From Branchiostoma belcheri (taxonomy: Eukaryota > Chordata > Leptocardii > Amphioxiformes > Branchiostomatidae), in NCBI RefSeq assembly GCF_001625305.1, contig NW_017804043.1, positions 1,319,283-1,383,282 on the forward strand: DNA of 64,000 bases. Reading direction: 5' to 3'. The notes under the pieces were generated by a model that was given only the letters and a program-made list of their open reading frames with translations, had not been told where the DNA came from and did no database searches. The first letter of the stretch is position 1. Each line of letters begins with the position of its first letter. Shown piece after piece: positions 54,401 through 64,000 of the stretch. A program made the translations under genes and the position numbers.

Positions 54401-57400
54401 CTGCAATCAAATGAAAGACAGATGTTGGCTAGAACATTGCTTAGGATCCAAGACACAATTTTACATTATCCCAAAATCATCCTCAACTTGCGATTGTACA
54501 TCAGGATTGATTGTATGACATATGTGACCTGAGCTAATCTAACCTAAACTTTGAATATCTAAGAGCAAACCCAAACAGTCCAATAATCCAATCACTAATT
54601 TTTCTGTCATTTGAAGAAAGAATATATTAACAATGAATAGACTTAACCTCAAATATCCTATTTCTTGAGCCTTAAATCCTTACTTATTGAAGTGTTCCAT
54701 GACATGCCTTAGAGTTAATATTATTTCAGCTTGCACAAGCCCTGCTGGGTTTCTTAGCCACCCAATCATCCCCCCAGTCATTCCTAATCAGCTTACAACT
54801 GACTTAATCACGGACGCTCCACCGTAGAGAACTCAAGCACTATTATTTTCCAATTTACAAGCGTATTACCTCCCCCGCCATTTACTTAATGAGGCGCAAT
54901 TGCTTCCAATATTTTTCAGTTCAATCTCTCCAGGCTGCTGCAGATTGGATTTCTCTCCAGCGTTCGACTGAGTGCGTGCACATTGTTAGTAGACAATTTT
55001 GTTTTTGACTTACTGCAAATGTTTCTGTATGCATTTCACCTTAACCCTTGTCCTGCGGAGCCATTATACATTGTAATATATGGGTTGTGCATACAGTACC
55101 ATCTACATGATTGTATACAGTGCCCTGTATATGTGTGATTTGGGGGTATTTTTCTTGCAACTTATCACTCCACAGAGAAATGAATTCGGAAATGACTATG
55201 CCATCACAGGGCCAAAAAAGTAAGGGATCTATGACCTGATTAAGAAATGAAATTATTTGAAAATATTGTGTAAAAAAATGCTAGCAGGACAAGCTTAGGG
55301 TTAATGTACTTCACATATGGTCTTATTTTTCAGTCATACCGTGAGCTCCATAATGCTTGATTAAAAGCCAAAACTGCAGGATTTGCGTGCATATGGCTCT
55401 GTGCAATAGAGCGTCTGGACTACACAGATTATCAGATACATGAGAACAGGCAATCTAAGCCAGCCGTCTGTAGAGCTGTGCCCTGAAGGAAGGAGACAAT
55501 TAACACGAGATTACAGCCTCACAGAGGGTCAATCATGTCAACGTTTTCCCTCCCACGCACTTACCGATGAAGGGGTAGACAAACTGGACGATGGACAGGA
55601 AGACGAACCCGGGGAAACCGAACGCAGCTCGAACCAGGTCCTGTAGGGCACGTCAGGAGTCAACAAAATGTTCTTGATATCATGAAAGTTCATCTGTGTT
55701 GGTAGTAATCACGTTGTGAAGTGATTGGTCATTAATTATCCTGATGAAGGCGACAGTGGTCGCTAAAAATTTGATCTCTGTAAACGGTGTGTTGGAATAA
55801 AGTTTAACGTTTTACTATAAAATGTTCTTGATATTTTGTAGTCATTCAATAATTTTGGTTCAATTACATGTATGATGGAGGAAGAAAATGTTCAAACCAC
55901 AGTATTAAGTGTAACGTTAAATACTATAAAAACCTTTCTATCAATGCTATAACTGTTACAGTACTATCATCACATTATATCATATCATATCATATCATAT
56001 CATATCATATCATTGTGATTCAACCTACCTGATAATTTTTTGTGCCTGATAAGTTTCCTCCACGTATGAGCAGAATCACTGAATAGTCTGTGCAGGAAGA
56101 AGCCAGAAGATAATAGTAGTTACACATCCATAAAAATATGAATAATATAATGTCATTGAGATATTTCCTTTATTTTGATGCCCTTTAGTCCAAAAGGTCA
56201 ATCTTCCAGGGCTCATACACACATCATACAGATCTTATACAGATATACAAAATGATGTTGAATGTAATATGTTATATTAAAGACCTTTACTGACAGAAAA
56301 CTCACAATCATACATTTGTATAACCCACCTGTTATCAAGGCCACAATCAGGATCAGCAAAACCCCCATAGGGAACCCTGCCTGCTTCAGGGCATAGGGCA
56401 TCCCTAAAGAGAGATACCAAAACATTAGGCAACATATCAAGTACCACTGTTGTTGTTTTCTAAAGAAGTTTAATCAAAATTTCTTTAAAACTCTTTTCAA
56501 CAAAGTTGTCTTGACTTGGCCTTCTTGGTTTTTTCCTTTGGTTAGAGTTGTTGTAGTTGCTGTCTAAGGTTGTAGTCCGTTCATCCATGAGAGAAGCATC
56601 AGTGCTGTTGTCTATGAGGTAAATCTTATACATGTGTGTCTTTGTAACACAGCGCAATGTCCTGTAATTGTAACTGTTAACTTCTAGATGTAAATCCTTT
56701 GACTACTCTTTGTTGTTGATACAGTATCTGAATAAACTGTGCACAGAAACACAGTATTCAGTGGTTAAACAGTCTGTTTCTTTAGCCTAAAGTATAAGCC
56801 TAACAGTTAAGAACAGAGCTGGGGTGGCGTGTTACAAAACTATCTTCCTATCTTGCTGGTAATGTCCTCAATCCTCCTTTTCTAGCAGGAGTTTTACTGA
56901 CCTATAATGCCTGAGCCGATGATAGAGTTGATGAAGTTGAAGGAAGCCTGCGGGATGTTGCTCTGCTCTCTTTTCTGGTCCTCTTACAACAAACAAACAA
57001 ACAAACAAACAAACAAACACTTGTACTGACCTATAATGCCTGAGCCGATGATAGAGTTGATGAAGTTGAAGGAAGCCTGCGGGATGTTGCTCTGCTCTCT
57101 CTTCTGGTCCTCATCCTCAATCAGCTGTCCCATGTCACTCGGCACCGTGAACTCTCCAGACTAGAGGGACAAAAACAGAGATGGATTTTAGTGATTTCAG
57201 TTGATCACACATACTACGTATTTGTACTTACATCATTCTCATTCTCTTCTGTGTAGATTGTTAAAATACTTTATGTAGGCTAAAGCTATTGCCCCTCACT
57301 AAGTCTACTCAAAACTTAATTTTTATCGAGCATCAGTCTGAGAGCAAGAGTGAGAAAGAGTTAGTATTTTGATAGGGATTCACTTTTTGTGAAATATAGC

Positions 57401-58441
57401 TACATATTTAAGACACTTGAGTAATGTCTTTCTTGTAAAAATGGGCTAAGGTTATACAGGGAGAATATGCATGCAAAGATGGAGGGCTGAAAAAGGCTAT
57501 CTGAATTGTAACTGACACTGTTAACTGTTCCGAATTGTTTATGTTCTTGTCGTGAGGGCTAGCCCTTTATAATAGCCTCCGGCTAGTTGGCCAGTCCTGG
57601 CTGCATACATATGTATTATCAGCCTAATAAATCGAATCAAATCAAATCAAAAGGCAATGATTGTGCTGATAGCAATAACACTACAGTAACCATGATTTCA
57701 GCACCAAGGACAAAACTTATTCTTCTTCCATCATGCATATTGTGGGGTCGTGGAGCATAACGGTTGTGTGTTTGGCTCAGACCCAAGAGGTCCCGAGTTT
57801 GAATCCTGCCCGATGCCACCGATCTTGTGCCCTTGGGAAAGGCACTTTACATAACTTTCCTCACTTCACTCAGGTGTAAATGAGTACCTAGCTTTGGCTG
57901 CAAAGATAGAGTAGCTGGCCCACCCAATACTAAAATACAATACTATCTGCATCACCAAAATGTTACACTCCTATATGCAAGAGAATTTTGAATTACGGTG
58001 ATATATCAAAGATATCATTATGATAATAATCATCATAATATCAACAAAGGCATCATATGACTGGACTGAAATTTTTAAACTGGAAATCAAGTAACGTCAA
58101 CTCATTTTTTTCGCTTCACGAAATACACCTTGAGCTCTCAGTCTACACCATACTTCATGTACCACAAGAATCAGCAGAACATAAAATGATATCAAAAAAC
58201 ACTGCAGGCAGATAGATGTGGTGTGAAATATGCTTCTATGATGCAGCACGAAATAGACGGGTGGAAAAGTTCTTCGCTCGCGGTCATTTTATCGCCTCTG
58301 AAGGAATAAGCCTTGTATCACATCCCTGTTACATCCCCCGGGATTGGCCGGCTTAGGCCGAGACTATCCCGAGAAAATTACCTCATCCATCCAGGGGTGC
58401 GGTTTCCTAGGATACGGGTGATAACATGAGGATCTAAACAT
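48445..58441 (-). CDS. SLC38A11: SLC38A11-type sodium-coupled amino-acid transporter, 13 exons plus one alternative exon
   Basis: This is a member of the amino-acid/auxin permease fold. Substrate and ion coupling are inferred from the family. Minus-strand exons: 58441-58382 (start, less certain), 57160-57031, 56403-56329, 56087-56029, 55640-55565, then 54216-54151 or 54077-54012, 52948-52842, 51936-51863, 51081-51011, 50667-50506, 49996-49884, 49335-49198 and 48780-48445. All phases agree, giving 488 residues with one of the two alternative exons. Marks are NSIIGSGIIGMPYALKQAGF (TM1), YPFIAMISYNIITGDT, EDAYTFAKPGFAQAVG, HHNTFLIYGSLEEPTV and DCLGIVLELNGTLGATPL. They follow human SLC38A11 closely. 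The proposed first exon encodes 20 residues, has an A at -3 and a gtaatt donor, and joins in phase 0. An upstream out-of-frame ATG overlaps it. The C-terminus is Ser/Thr-rich with an NATD glycosylation site. Confidence 0.94.
49540..49805 (+). repeat. Dispersed IR1/X-box repeat, tandem pair, in SLC38A11 intron
   Basis: X-box-like GTTACCATGGAGAC at 49585-49598 and the full GTTACCATGGTGAC at 49697-49710. The IR1 motifs here are mutated (gggcattgacctt, aagtcattgaactt). Both copies have the gaggaagaagaaacagagcc tail. Confidence 0.7.
50145..50203 (+). repeat. (GAGT/GAGC)n simple repeat
   Basis: gagtgagtgagtgagcgagc units run for about 55 bases. A shorter relative lies at 49045-49080 (gagtgagtgagcgagc). 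Both lie in SLC38A11 introns, each followed by tgcaaagccaa/ct..gagcta, so they belong to one dispersed repeat. Confidence 0.85.
51565..51850 (+). mobile_element. tRNA-derived SINE (family 1) with (GAA)n tail, abutting an SLC38A11 donor
   Basis: Head gtcatgtggcgtaatggcag and B box gcgttcgaacc, then cttgtgcccttgggaaaggc. The tail gaaagaagaaaaagaaagaa ends about 12 bases from exon edge 51863. A 45-base duplication with aacaaggaggtttaaatagg interrupts the head. Confidence 0.8.
52150..52335 (-). repeat. Dispersed IR1/X-box repeat, minus orientation
   Basis: AGGTCAATGACCT at 52231-52243 and GTCACCATGGTAAC at 52257-52270, with the family's gaaggaaaacg and gcaacatgatg-type flanks in reverse. Confidence 0.7.
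52433..52618. mobile_element. Fold-back MITE, TAGCC family, exact 9-bp target duplication
   Basis: Flanked by gttgaacat at 52424-52432 and 52619-52627. Its ends are tagcctccaccaggc and the decayed ctggtagagactt. It sits directly next to another member of the family. Confidence 0.8.
52632..52829. mobile_element. Fold-back MITE, TAGCC family, exact 9-bp target duplication
   Basis: Flanked by aacatacag at 52623-52631 and 52830-52838. The arms of about 85 bases are nearly perfect (tagcctctaccaggcaccgc and gcggtgcctggtagaggcta), so it is young. It lies 12 bases from the edge of SLC38A11 exon 52948-52842. Its target overlaps the duplication made by the neighbouring element. Confidence 0.9.
53640..53705 (-). 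mobile_element. Terminal fragment of the non-LTR retrotransposon 3' end
   Basis: aagctggtgtgctatgccga and gggcggttatactggctata are the last 50-base unit of the 46130-46480 element, single copy, on the minus strand. Confidence 0.65.
54012..54077 (-). CDS. SLC38A11: SLC38A11 alternative exon, version B (MMRISG)
   Basis: A 66-nt exon with a ttcag acceptor and a gtaaaa donor, phase 2 to 1, encoding MISYNIITGDTITKVMMRISG. The ending RISG resembles the human RIPG at this place, so this looks like the ancestral version. It lies 73 bases downstream of version A. The first 16 residues are identical to version A, with seven silent differences. Confidence 0.9.
54151..54216 (-). CDS. SLC38A11: SLC38A11 alternative exon, version A (MVRAAR)
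   Basis: A 66-nt exon with a accag acceptor and a gtaagt donor, same phases as version B, encoding MISYNIITGDTITKVMVRAAR. The last five residues differ from version B (V-R-A-A-R against M-R-I-S-G). The junction residue with the next exon would be Leu instead of Val. Inclusion of both exons would keep the frame but duplicate a membrane segment. Confidence 0.88.
54255..54375 (-). repeat. Fragment of the 238-bp dispersed repeat, reverse
   Basis: cagaacgtactgcgcctgcg and cagaattttgcctgttgcag are the complement of the 21768 and 58960 copies. Confidence 0.65.
54376..55560. other. Intronic stretch without recognised features
   Basis: This is the SLC38A11 intron between exon 55640-55565 and the alternative exons. 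No further copy of the alternative exon and no known repeat was found here. Confidence 0.4.
55978..56014 (+). repeat. (CATAT)n simple repeat
   Basis: Seven catat units lie in the SLC38A11 intron just downstream of exon 56087-56029. Confidence 0.9.
56896..57115 (-). repeat. Tandem copy of the 3' part of SLC38A11 exon 2 with its donor
   Basis: Bases 56902-56984 repeat the last 83 or so bases of exon 57160-57031 with one difference, and include the gtcagt donor. An (ACAA)n tract (56989-57019) sits at the junction. The copy has no acceptor. Confidence 0.9.
57745..57900 (+). mobile_element. tRNA-derived SINE (family 1)
   Basis: Head gggtcgtggagcataacggt and B box gagtttgaatcc, then cttgtgcccttgggaaaggc and cttcactcaggtgtaaatga. 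It is antisense in SLC38A11 intron 1. Confidence 0.8.
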
Positions 58442-58799
58442 GCTCGGACATAACCATAAACCCGCCGAAGCTCCACGTTGTTTCGAGGACCATGACCTTA
58501 TGATATGTGGCGAAGGTTGTTTCAAGTTTACAGAAAAACTAATGGTCTATACCAATGCAACCACTCTGGTAGTTCTTTGTTGATATGTTTCTTTATCTAT
58601 TATAATATCTTTATATCACAGTAATTCAAACTCTTTTGCATGTAGCGGTATAACAATTTGGTGATGCAGATTGGTAAAAATATACATAATGGAAGAATAA
58701 GAAGTTTTGTCCTTGGTGCTGAAAGGATGGTTACTCTTCTGTTATCATGATAACATGAGGATCAAGTTTACAAGAGATACTAATGGTCTACACCAGTGC

Positions 58800-58950
58800 A
58801 ACCACTCTCTCTTTCTATTCAGTTTAATGTCTTTTCCCCCCAAAACTGGGGGTTAGACATGTTTGCATCAAGTGCAAGTCTTTTTTTATTAAGCAAGATT
58901 TTTTAATGGCTGGATGCCCTTTCTAACGCCAACCCAAACCCTAGTGCACC
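58800..58950 (-). mobile_element. 3' part of SINE family 3
   Basis: It matches the outer part of 62580-62880: cagtttaatgtcttttcccc, gcatcaagtgcaagtctttt and ggctggatgccctttctaac. Confidence 0.65.
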
Positions 58951-58959
58951 AGTGCGTGT

Positions 58960-59165
58960 ATTGTGCATAGCACTTCAGCAGAACGTCTGATATAAGGTCA
59001 TATTCCTGCATATAAGGTTAACATCCTGTCTATAGTTACCAAATGTTATGTCGGAAAAGATATTGTCTGCAGCAGGCAAAATTCTGATGCAACGTTGTCC
59101 AAGCATCCAACAAAAACTGTGAAAAATCAGAGTTTGTGCAGGTGAAGTACGTTCTGCCAATGTGC
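58960..59165 (+). repeat. Copy of the 238-bp dispersed repeat
   Basis: It contains gcagaacgtctgatataagg, caaaattctgatgcaacgtt and gtacgttctgcc, as in the tandem pair at 21768-22215. Confidence 0.75.
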
Positions 59166-59169
59166 TGGC

Positions 59170-60375
59170 CTTACCTAACCTTAGCATAGCCTTATCAAAC
59201 CATCGTAACTGTGTATAGCAGTTCTCTTTACCTTAGGAGACCCTCCACACGACTCTATAACTACCTGGGGAGTTTACTTGGAAGGTGACTTTCACACCTC
59301 TACATCAATTCTATCAGACTTGCTCTGCTGGTAAAATCAAATTTACCCTGTGTATGTCATGTTATTGCTTTCCACCAAGAACTAGTTTCATGCTGTTAAG
59401 CCTGTTATTGAAGAGCAGGAGAGCATGATGGTAAGCCGCACAAATCTGGCTTGAAATCTACGACTGGTCCATACATGGAGTTATTATATAGCAATGTATG
59501 GGTCACACTCTATGTGTAATGCATATACATGTATATGCCAGGGAAAAAACGAGAACAGGGACTTAATATGCACTTTACTTCAGCCTACATACAAAGATTT
59601 GAATTACAAAGACTTAGAATTACAAATTCCTGCTGCAAGAGCTATGAATTCACCAAAATTTAGTTAGCACACAAAAGGTCATAATTAGAAGATTGTCTTG
59701 AGTAAGATCATATTCTGTATATTAAGCAGTTTCTGTTTTAGATGTGCACAAAGAAATGTACCCTATTCAAAGAGCCCTGCACCTTCCTGAGGCTAACCTG
59801 ATGGTTGGCAGTGCAATTTATTTATTTAGTACTTGTACCACAATCATTATTTCATCCACTAGCAATAGTGTACAATGAATGTCCTTAAAATTTGTAAAAA
59901 GAGGAGAAAGAAGAGCTTAACTTACTTGACTTAACCTGGCATATAAGTCTTCAAATTCATGTTTCTTTCAGCCATGCACAACCATCATACATAAAAAGTT
60001 TCCGTAAAATTCACCTGTCAGGTACTAATGGATTTTTTAATCTTGTATTCACCGCAGAAAACTCATTCCAACCCTAAAATTACTGGTATCACATGGGAGA
60101 ATATCCTACGTCGTAAAACTAACATCCGATTTCTGGGGACATAATCTCTGAGGTCGGAAGCAAGCAAAGCCATGATAGTGTACTTAACGTGGTTACTTCG
60201 ACCTACATTAGGGATAAAGACATTATAACGGTAGTAGGACAGGGTTGTAAAGTTTAGACTTAAGTACCTTATCTACTCTTCCAGTAGTATTAAGAAGAAA
60301 GATACGGAGCTTTAAGTAATCAAAAGATTTGGGCTATTTGTCAAATTATGCCAAATTTTGTACATAGTGGTACCC
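59170..60375. other. Stretch without recognised features
   Basis: No exon-like frame, RNA gene or repeat family was identified upstream of the proposed SLC38A11 first exon. Confidence 0.3.
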
Positions 60376-60379
60376 TGGT

Positions 60380-60496
60380 GGTCGACAAAGGAAAAAGTGG
60401 TTTGACAACATAAGGCAGGACTTCCACCACTTGAACCTACATAATGTCAACCCACAGGATAGAGGCAAGTGGCAGGCTGCCATCAAACCTCAGCAT
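60380..60496 (+). mobile_element. C-terminal reverse-transcriptase fragment of a non-LTR element
   Basis: The frame GRQRKKWFDNIRQDF..LNLHNVNPQDRGKWQ..AIKPQH is the typical end of LINE ORFs (RxxKxWxDxIxxD..L, then QDRxxWR). It runs into the N gap. The repeat probably caused the assembly break. Confidence 0.75.
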
Positions 60497-60992
60497 NNNN
60501 NNNNNNNNNNNNNNNNNNNNNNNNNNNNNNNNNNNNNNNNNNNNNNNNNNNNNNNNNNNNNNNNNNNNNNNNNNNNNNNNNNNNNNNNNNNNNNNNNNNN
60601 NNNNNNNNNNNNNNNNNNNNNNNNNNNNNNNNNNNNNNNNNNNNNNNNNNNNNNNNNNNNNNNNNNNNNNNNNNNNNNNNNNNNNNNNNNNNNNNNNNNN
60701 NNNNNNNNNNNNNNNNNNNNNNNNNNNNNNNNNNNNNNNNNNNNNNNNNNNNNNNNNNNNNNNNNNNNNNNNNNNNNNNNNNNNNNNNNNNNNNNNNNNN
60801 NNNNNNNNNNNNNNNNNNNNNNNNNNNNNNNNNNNNNNNNNNNNNNNNNNNNNNNNNNNNNNNNNNNNNNNNNNNNNNNNNNNNNNNNNNNNNNNNNNNN
60901 NNNNNNNNNNNNNNNNNNNNNNNNNNNNNNNNNNNNNNNNNNNNNNNNNNNNNNNNNNNNNNNNNNNNNNNNNNNNNNNNNNNNNNNNNNNN
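60497..60992. other. Assembly gap (496 Ns)
   Basis: Undetermined bases. Any reading frame across this stretch is meaningless. Confidence 1.
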
Positions 60993-61074
60993 CTCTCTGA
61001 TCTTGACACAGTTTCTGTTTGATTTATTGACTTTATTTTGTTAACCTCAAAGTCACTTACACCCACAACTTGTG

Positions 61075-61225
61075 GGGTTGTGTGGCGTAGCAGTAGCATC
61101 TTCAGCTTGGAACTATGAGGTCCCAGGTTCGAATCCTACCTTGTAACGATCTTGTGCCCTTCAGGGAAATGCACTTTAGATGACTTTCCTCACTTCACTC
61201 AGGTGTTAATGAGTATGCCAGAATG
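61075..61225 (+). mobile_element. tRNA-derived SINE (family 1)
   Basis: Head gggttgtgtggcgtagcagt and B box aggttcgaatcc, then cttgtgcccttcagggaaat and cttcactcaggtgttaatga. Confidence 0.8.
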
Positions 61226-61604
61226 ATCATTATCATGATCGTGGGCATTAAAAAGAAAACCGAATCAAAACTTATGAAGAAAATCACTAAACATGGTTGC
61301 ACCAAAACCACAAAGATAATCCCCCAACCTCATTTATTGCAAAGTTTATGAAAGGTGACTGAGTCTTTCCCCAATCGATACTTAAATGTTTGAAGATTTA
61401 CTGTCTGATTACCTGTCCTCTAGACACAGCATCTCATCTGCCTCTTGTTGTCTGTTCTTCTGATTTCCCTCGACAGTTTGGTCTCTTCTCAATTAGTTTG
61501 TAGACATAAAGTCATCCACTGGAGGTGTGTGATGTGGGTCATCAAACTTTCTTACGCCAACAACAGGTGGTTAACCCACAATACAGAGTCCAGGAAAATT
61601 TTTC

Positions 61605-61917
61605 CAAAAATAGTTTCATCATGTTGGTAACGTATAGGATACAGGAGTTTTTTTTTTTACAAAACCAAGATAGTTTACTTTGCTGCATGATGTTTCAGTG
61701 TCTATCAGACCCCAGTGATAACCGGGACTTGGGGGGTACAAACTCAGCCACATTTGGGATTGTGTTCTCGCCACAAAAGTGCCACCTAATACGGCTACAG
61801 ATAGCGGCTAGAAGCACAACTCCAGTCAGAAGCTCTGAGGAAGGTGTCTGATAGACACCAAAACATCAGGAAGGTAAACAATCTTGGTTGTGTAAAAGAA
61901 AACTCCTGTATTCTAGA
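61605..61917. mobile_element. Fold-back element with GAAGGTGTCTGATAGACACC core
   Basis: Left arm tagtttcatcatgttggtaa..aggatacaggagtttt and right arm aaaactcctgtattct. One core (gctctgaggaaggtgtctga) is intact, and the other is disrupted near 61690. Confidence 0.7.
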
Positions 61918-62579
61918 GTCTCTAGGACAGTATAATTGAAACTGTGCACAGTCTGCTTTGGAACAAAGTAATACCTGATTCATGAACTAGTGTAGGTTAG
62001 GTGCAGGATAGTGTCAGGAATACCTGGTGGACAACAACTCCAATTTTACCTGCAATATTGCGCAGGTGATAGTTTGAGCCCAGGGCTACAATATATGTGT
62101 TCTAAATCTAGCTGCTTATAGTACATTTAACATTTTCCTTCTCACTTGTTTTGTTTAATTGTAGTGCAAAGTTTTTACGGTATTTAATAAAAATAGACTT
62201 CTTCCAAAAACTATTTTGTAACCCTACAACCACAAAGTGAAGTCCATAAAAATTGACCTGTAGGTCAGACTGAAACAACCACAACTAGACACAGACTAAG
62301 GAGACAACTAATCTCATCTTAAGGCATGCTACACATTATCCGCTGATAAAATTCTACACCATCTCTCAGCTCCGTTGAGTTTGGTTCATCAATAATGGAG
62401 GACGCTCTGTCTGCAAAATGTTTACGTAGGACCCAAAATCAATATCAGTGGGCCAAATTAGAAAGCCTGAGTGTTTTCCCTGAAGTCTGATGTATGCAGG
62501 TTGTCTGGCATATTGATACTGACTGAACTTTCAAAGCAATATATAGACTTCTACTACTAACAACTCAATCACTATCTCT

Positions 62580-62880
62580 CTCTATCCAGTTTAATGTCTT
62601 TTTTTCCTCTGAAACTGGGCATTAGGAGGACTTGCATCAAGTGCAAGTCTTTTTTTGAAGCGAGGTTTTTTTTAATGGTTGGATGCCCTTCCTAATGCCA
62701 ACCCAAACCCTAGTATGGCTCAGGATCCCTCTAACTGAGGGGGAAATATGTTTTATGTGCCTTTCATTTCCCAAGGGCACAACGTCTGGGTGCATGTCTG
62801 GGTCCAACCCTGGGGATTGAACCAGGGTCCCCAAGCTCTACCAATGTTGAATGCTCTACCACTATGCCACATAAATGCCA
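62580..62880 (-). mobile_element. tRNA-derived SINE, family 3, minus orientation
   Basis: On the minus strand it starts gtggcatagtggtagagcat, a standard A-box region, followed by a B box ggttcaatccc. It ends near cagtttaatgtctttttttc. Confidence 0.8.
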
Positions 62881-62997
62881 CCAATCAGTATTACACAATA
62901 TTGCTTTGTTCATAAGCCAACCCCATAACATTGAAGGGATTTAGAATTGTCGTTTCTTAAAAAACAGAATGAGAAAAAACTAGAATTCCGAGATCTC

Positions 62998-63780
62998 ATA
63001 CCTCCATGAAATATGATCTTGATATGTAAATGTAAATTTCTTCTTTAATTGTTCAAATGACCTCTGCATTAACATGATATATGCATCGTGATGTATGTTA
63101 ACTTTTGATTAACTTACAGATGTCCCAAGTATGGCATTCTCATCATTCACCATTACGAAATCATAGAATTTTCACATTAATTATGCAAATTAGGTCATCA
63201 TTTGCATAATTAGTATCTGTTGAAGTTCCGCCTGCCATAGGCCTACATAGTATAATGTAAAACACTGTAATTGTAGAATTTCCTCATTAATTATGCAAAT
63301 AAAGTCCTCATTTGCATAATTTACATTTAATTATGTACATCTCTCTCTCAGCTACCTACACACCAAAAATAATGAAAATATGTTGTTCCTGTCTGGACTT
63401 ATTGGCTTTTAAACATTTCGCCAGAAAGTGCCCTGCAGTTCCAGAACAAGCCGCTAGGGGGCCCAAACTCATATGACTTCTTCCCAAGCACGAGAGCTAC
63501 CTTCCATCAAAATTTCATGACCCTAGCATGTCCAGATCGCGAGATATCAAAACCGGAAGTTGCGCTGCAGTACCAAGGGAAGCCACTAGGGGGACCAAAA
63601 TCTCATCATTTCCAGTTTTTGTCACACCCTACCAACACACCAAGTATGAAACCAATCCATCCAGGCGTTCTTGAGTTATCTTGTTGACCAACAGACAGAC
63701 GGAAGGACGGACGGACGGACGGACGGACAGATAAACGCAACTGAAAATATAACCTCCATGACACATTTCATGGAGGTAAA
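62998..63780. mobile_element. 780-bp element with TACCTCCATGAAAT inverted ends and CTCF-like motifs
   Basis: It begins tacctccatgaaat and ends atttcatggaggta. Inside are two ATTAATTATGCAAAT...ATTTGCATAAT fold-backs (63175-63215, 63282-63322), two copies of a ctgcagtnccaa..gccnctaggggg block and a (ggac)n tract at 63700-63728. CTCF-like cores lie at 63451-63464 and 63583-63596. No coding frame is present. Confidence 0.7.
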
Positions 63781-64000
63781 AATAGTTTGAAAAGTTTTTT
63801 CTTCAATCAGAAAAATGCTGTGGAAAAGCAGCACGTTCTGAACAGTCAGCACTTTGATATGAATATTATGTTCCACTCCCATATGGATAACTCCGGGCGT
63901 TTATCCGTTTCCAATTTGTCATTTTTATGAACTACCATCAGAGTTTTCCTCGAGCCAAAAGCTGATTACAAATTTCCCCTCAGCATACATCAATGCCACA

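Noticed and set aside
60431..61099. Long open frames on both strands near 60.4-61.1 kb
   Set aside because: They consist of the N gap. Only the LINE-like bases before 60497 carry information.

Overview
The window looks like nuclear DNA of an invertebrate chordate, most likely an amphioxus (Branchiostoma). It is intron-rich and AT-leaning, with short exons that have clean GT/AG borders. The proteins are close to vertebrate orthologues, there is a transmembrane LRR-Ig receptor of the kind expanded in amphioxus, and many tRNA-derived SINEs, fold-back MITEs and minisatellites are present. One assembly gap (Ns) lies at 60497-60992. The species call is inference; no alignment was run.

Five protein-coding genes could be assembled exon by exon. 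(1) ACMSD, minus strand, 1889-7014: ten exons, 346 residues, all known metal and substrate residues in place. (2) A small membrane-anchored C3HC4 RING protein, minus strand, 10068-24599: three exons, about 130 residues, with a 10 kb first intron full of repeats. (3) CNOT9/RQCD1, the CCR4-NOT subunit, plus strand, 33651-39538: nine exons, 302 residues. (4) A single-pass LRR-Ig receptor, plus strand, 43540-46099: two coding exons, 619 residues, ITAM-like tail. (5) SLC38A11-type amino-acid transporter, minus strand, 48445-58441: 13 exons on the main path, about 488 residues, with one exon present in two versions. The genes belong to unrelated pathways (tryptophan/NAD metabolism, ubiquitin, mRNA decay, cell-surface recognition, amino-acid transport). 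From memory, the human ACMSD, SLC38A11 and CNOT9 genes all lie on chromosome 2, so the block may be a remnant of old chordate linkage.

Layout: 1-1.9 kb, a retroelement-like 3' end and the presumed ACMSD 3' region; 1.9-7.5 kb, ACMSD and its promoter; 7.5-24.6 kb, the RING gene and its repeats; 24.6-33.5 kb, a gene-poor stretch of MITEs, satellite-like arrays and SINEs; 33.5-40.5 kb, CNOT9; 40.5-43.5 kb, transposon remnants; 43.5-46.1 kb, the LRR-Ig gene; 46.1-58.4 kb, SLC38A11; 58.4-64 kb, repeats and the gap.

The most interesting signals are: two homologous 66-nt, same-phase exons in SLC38A11 that look mutually exclusive; at least seven short tandem duplications, each copying an exon edge with its splice site, spread over four genes; a fold-back transposon family starting TAGCC with 9-bp target-site duplications; and dispersed repeats carrying perfect nuclear-receptor IR1, RFX X-box and CTCF-like motifs.
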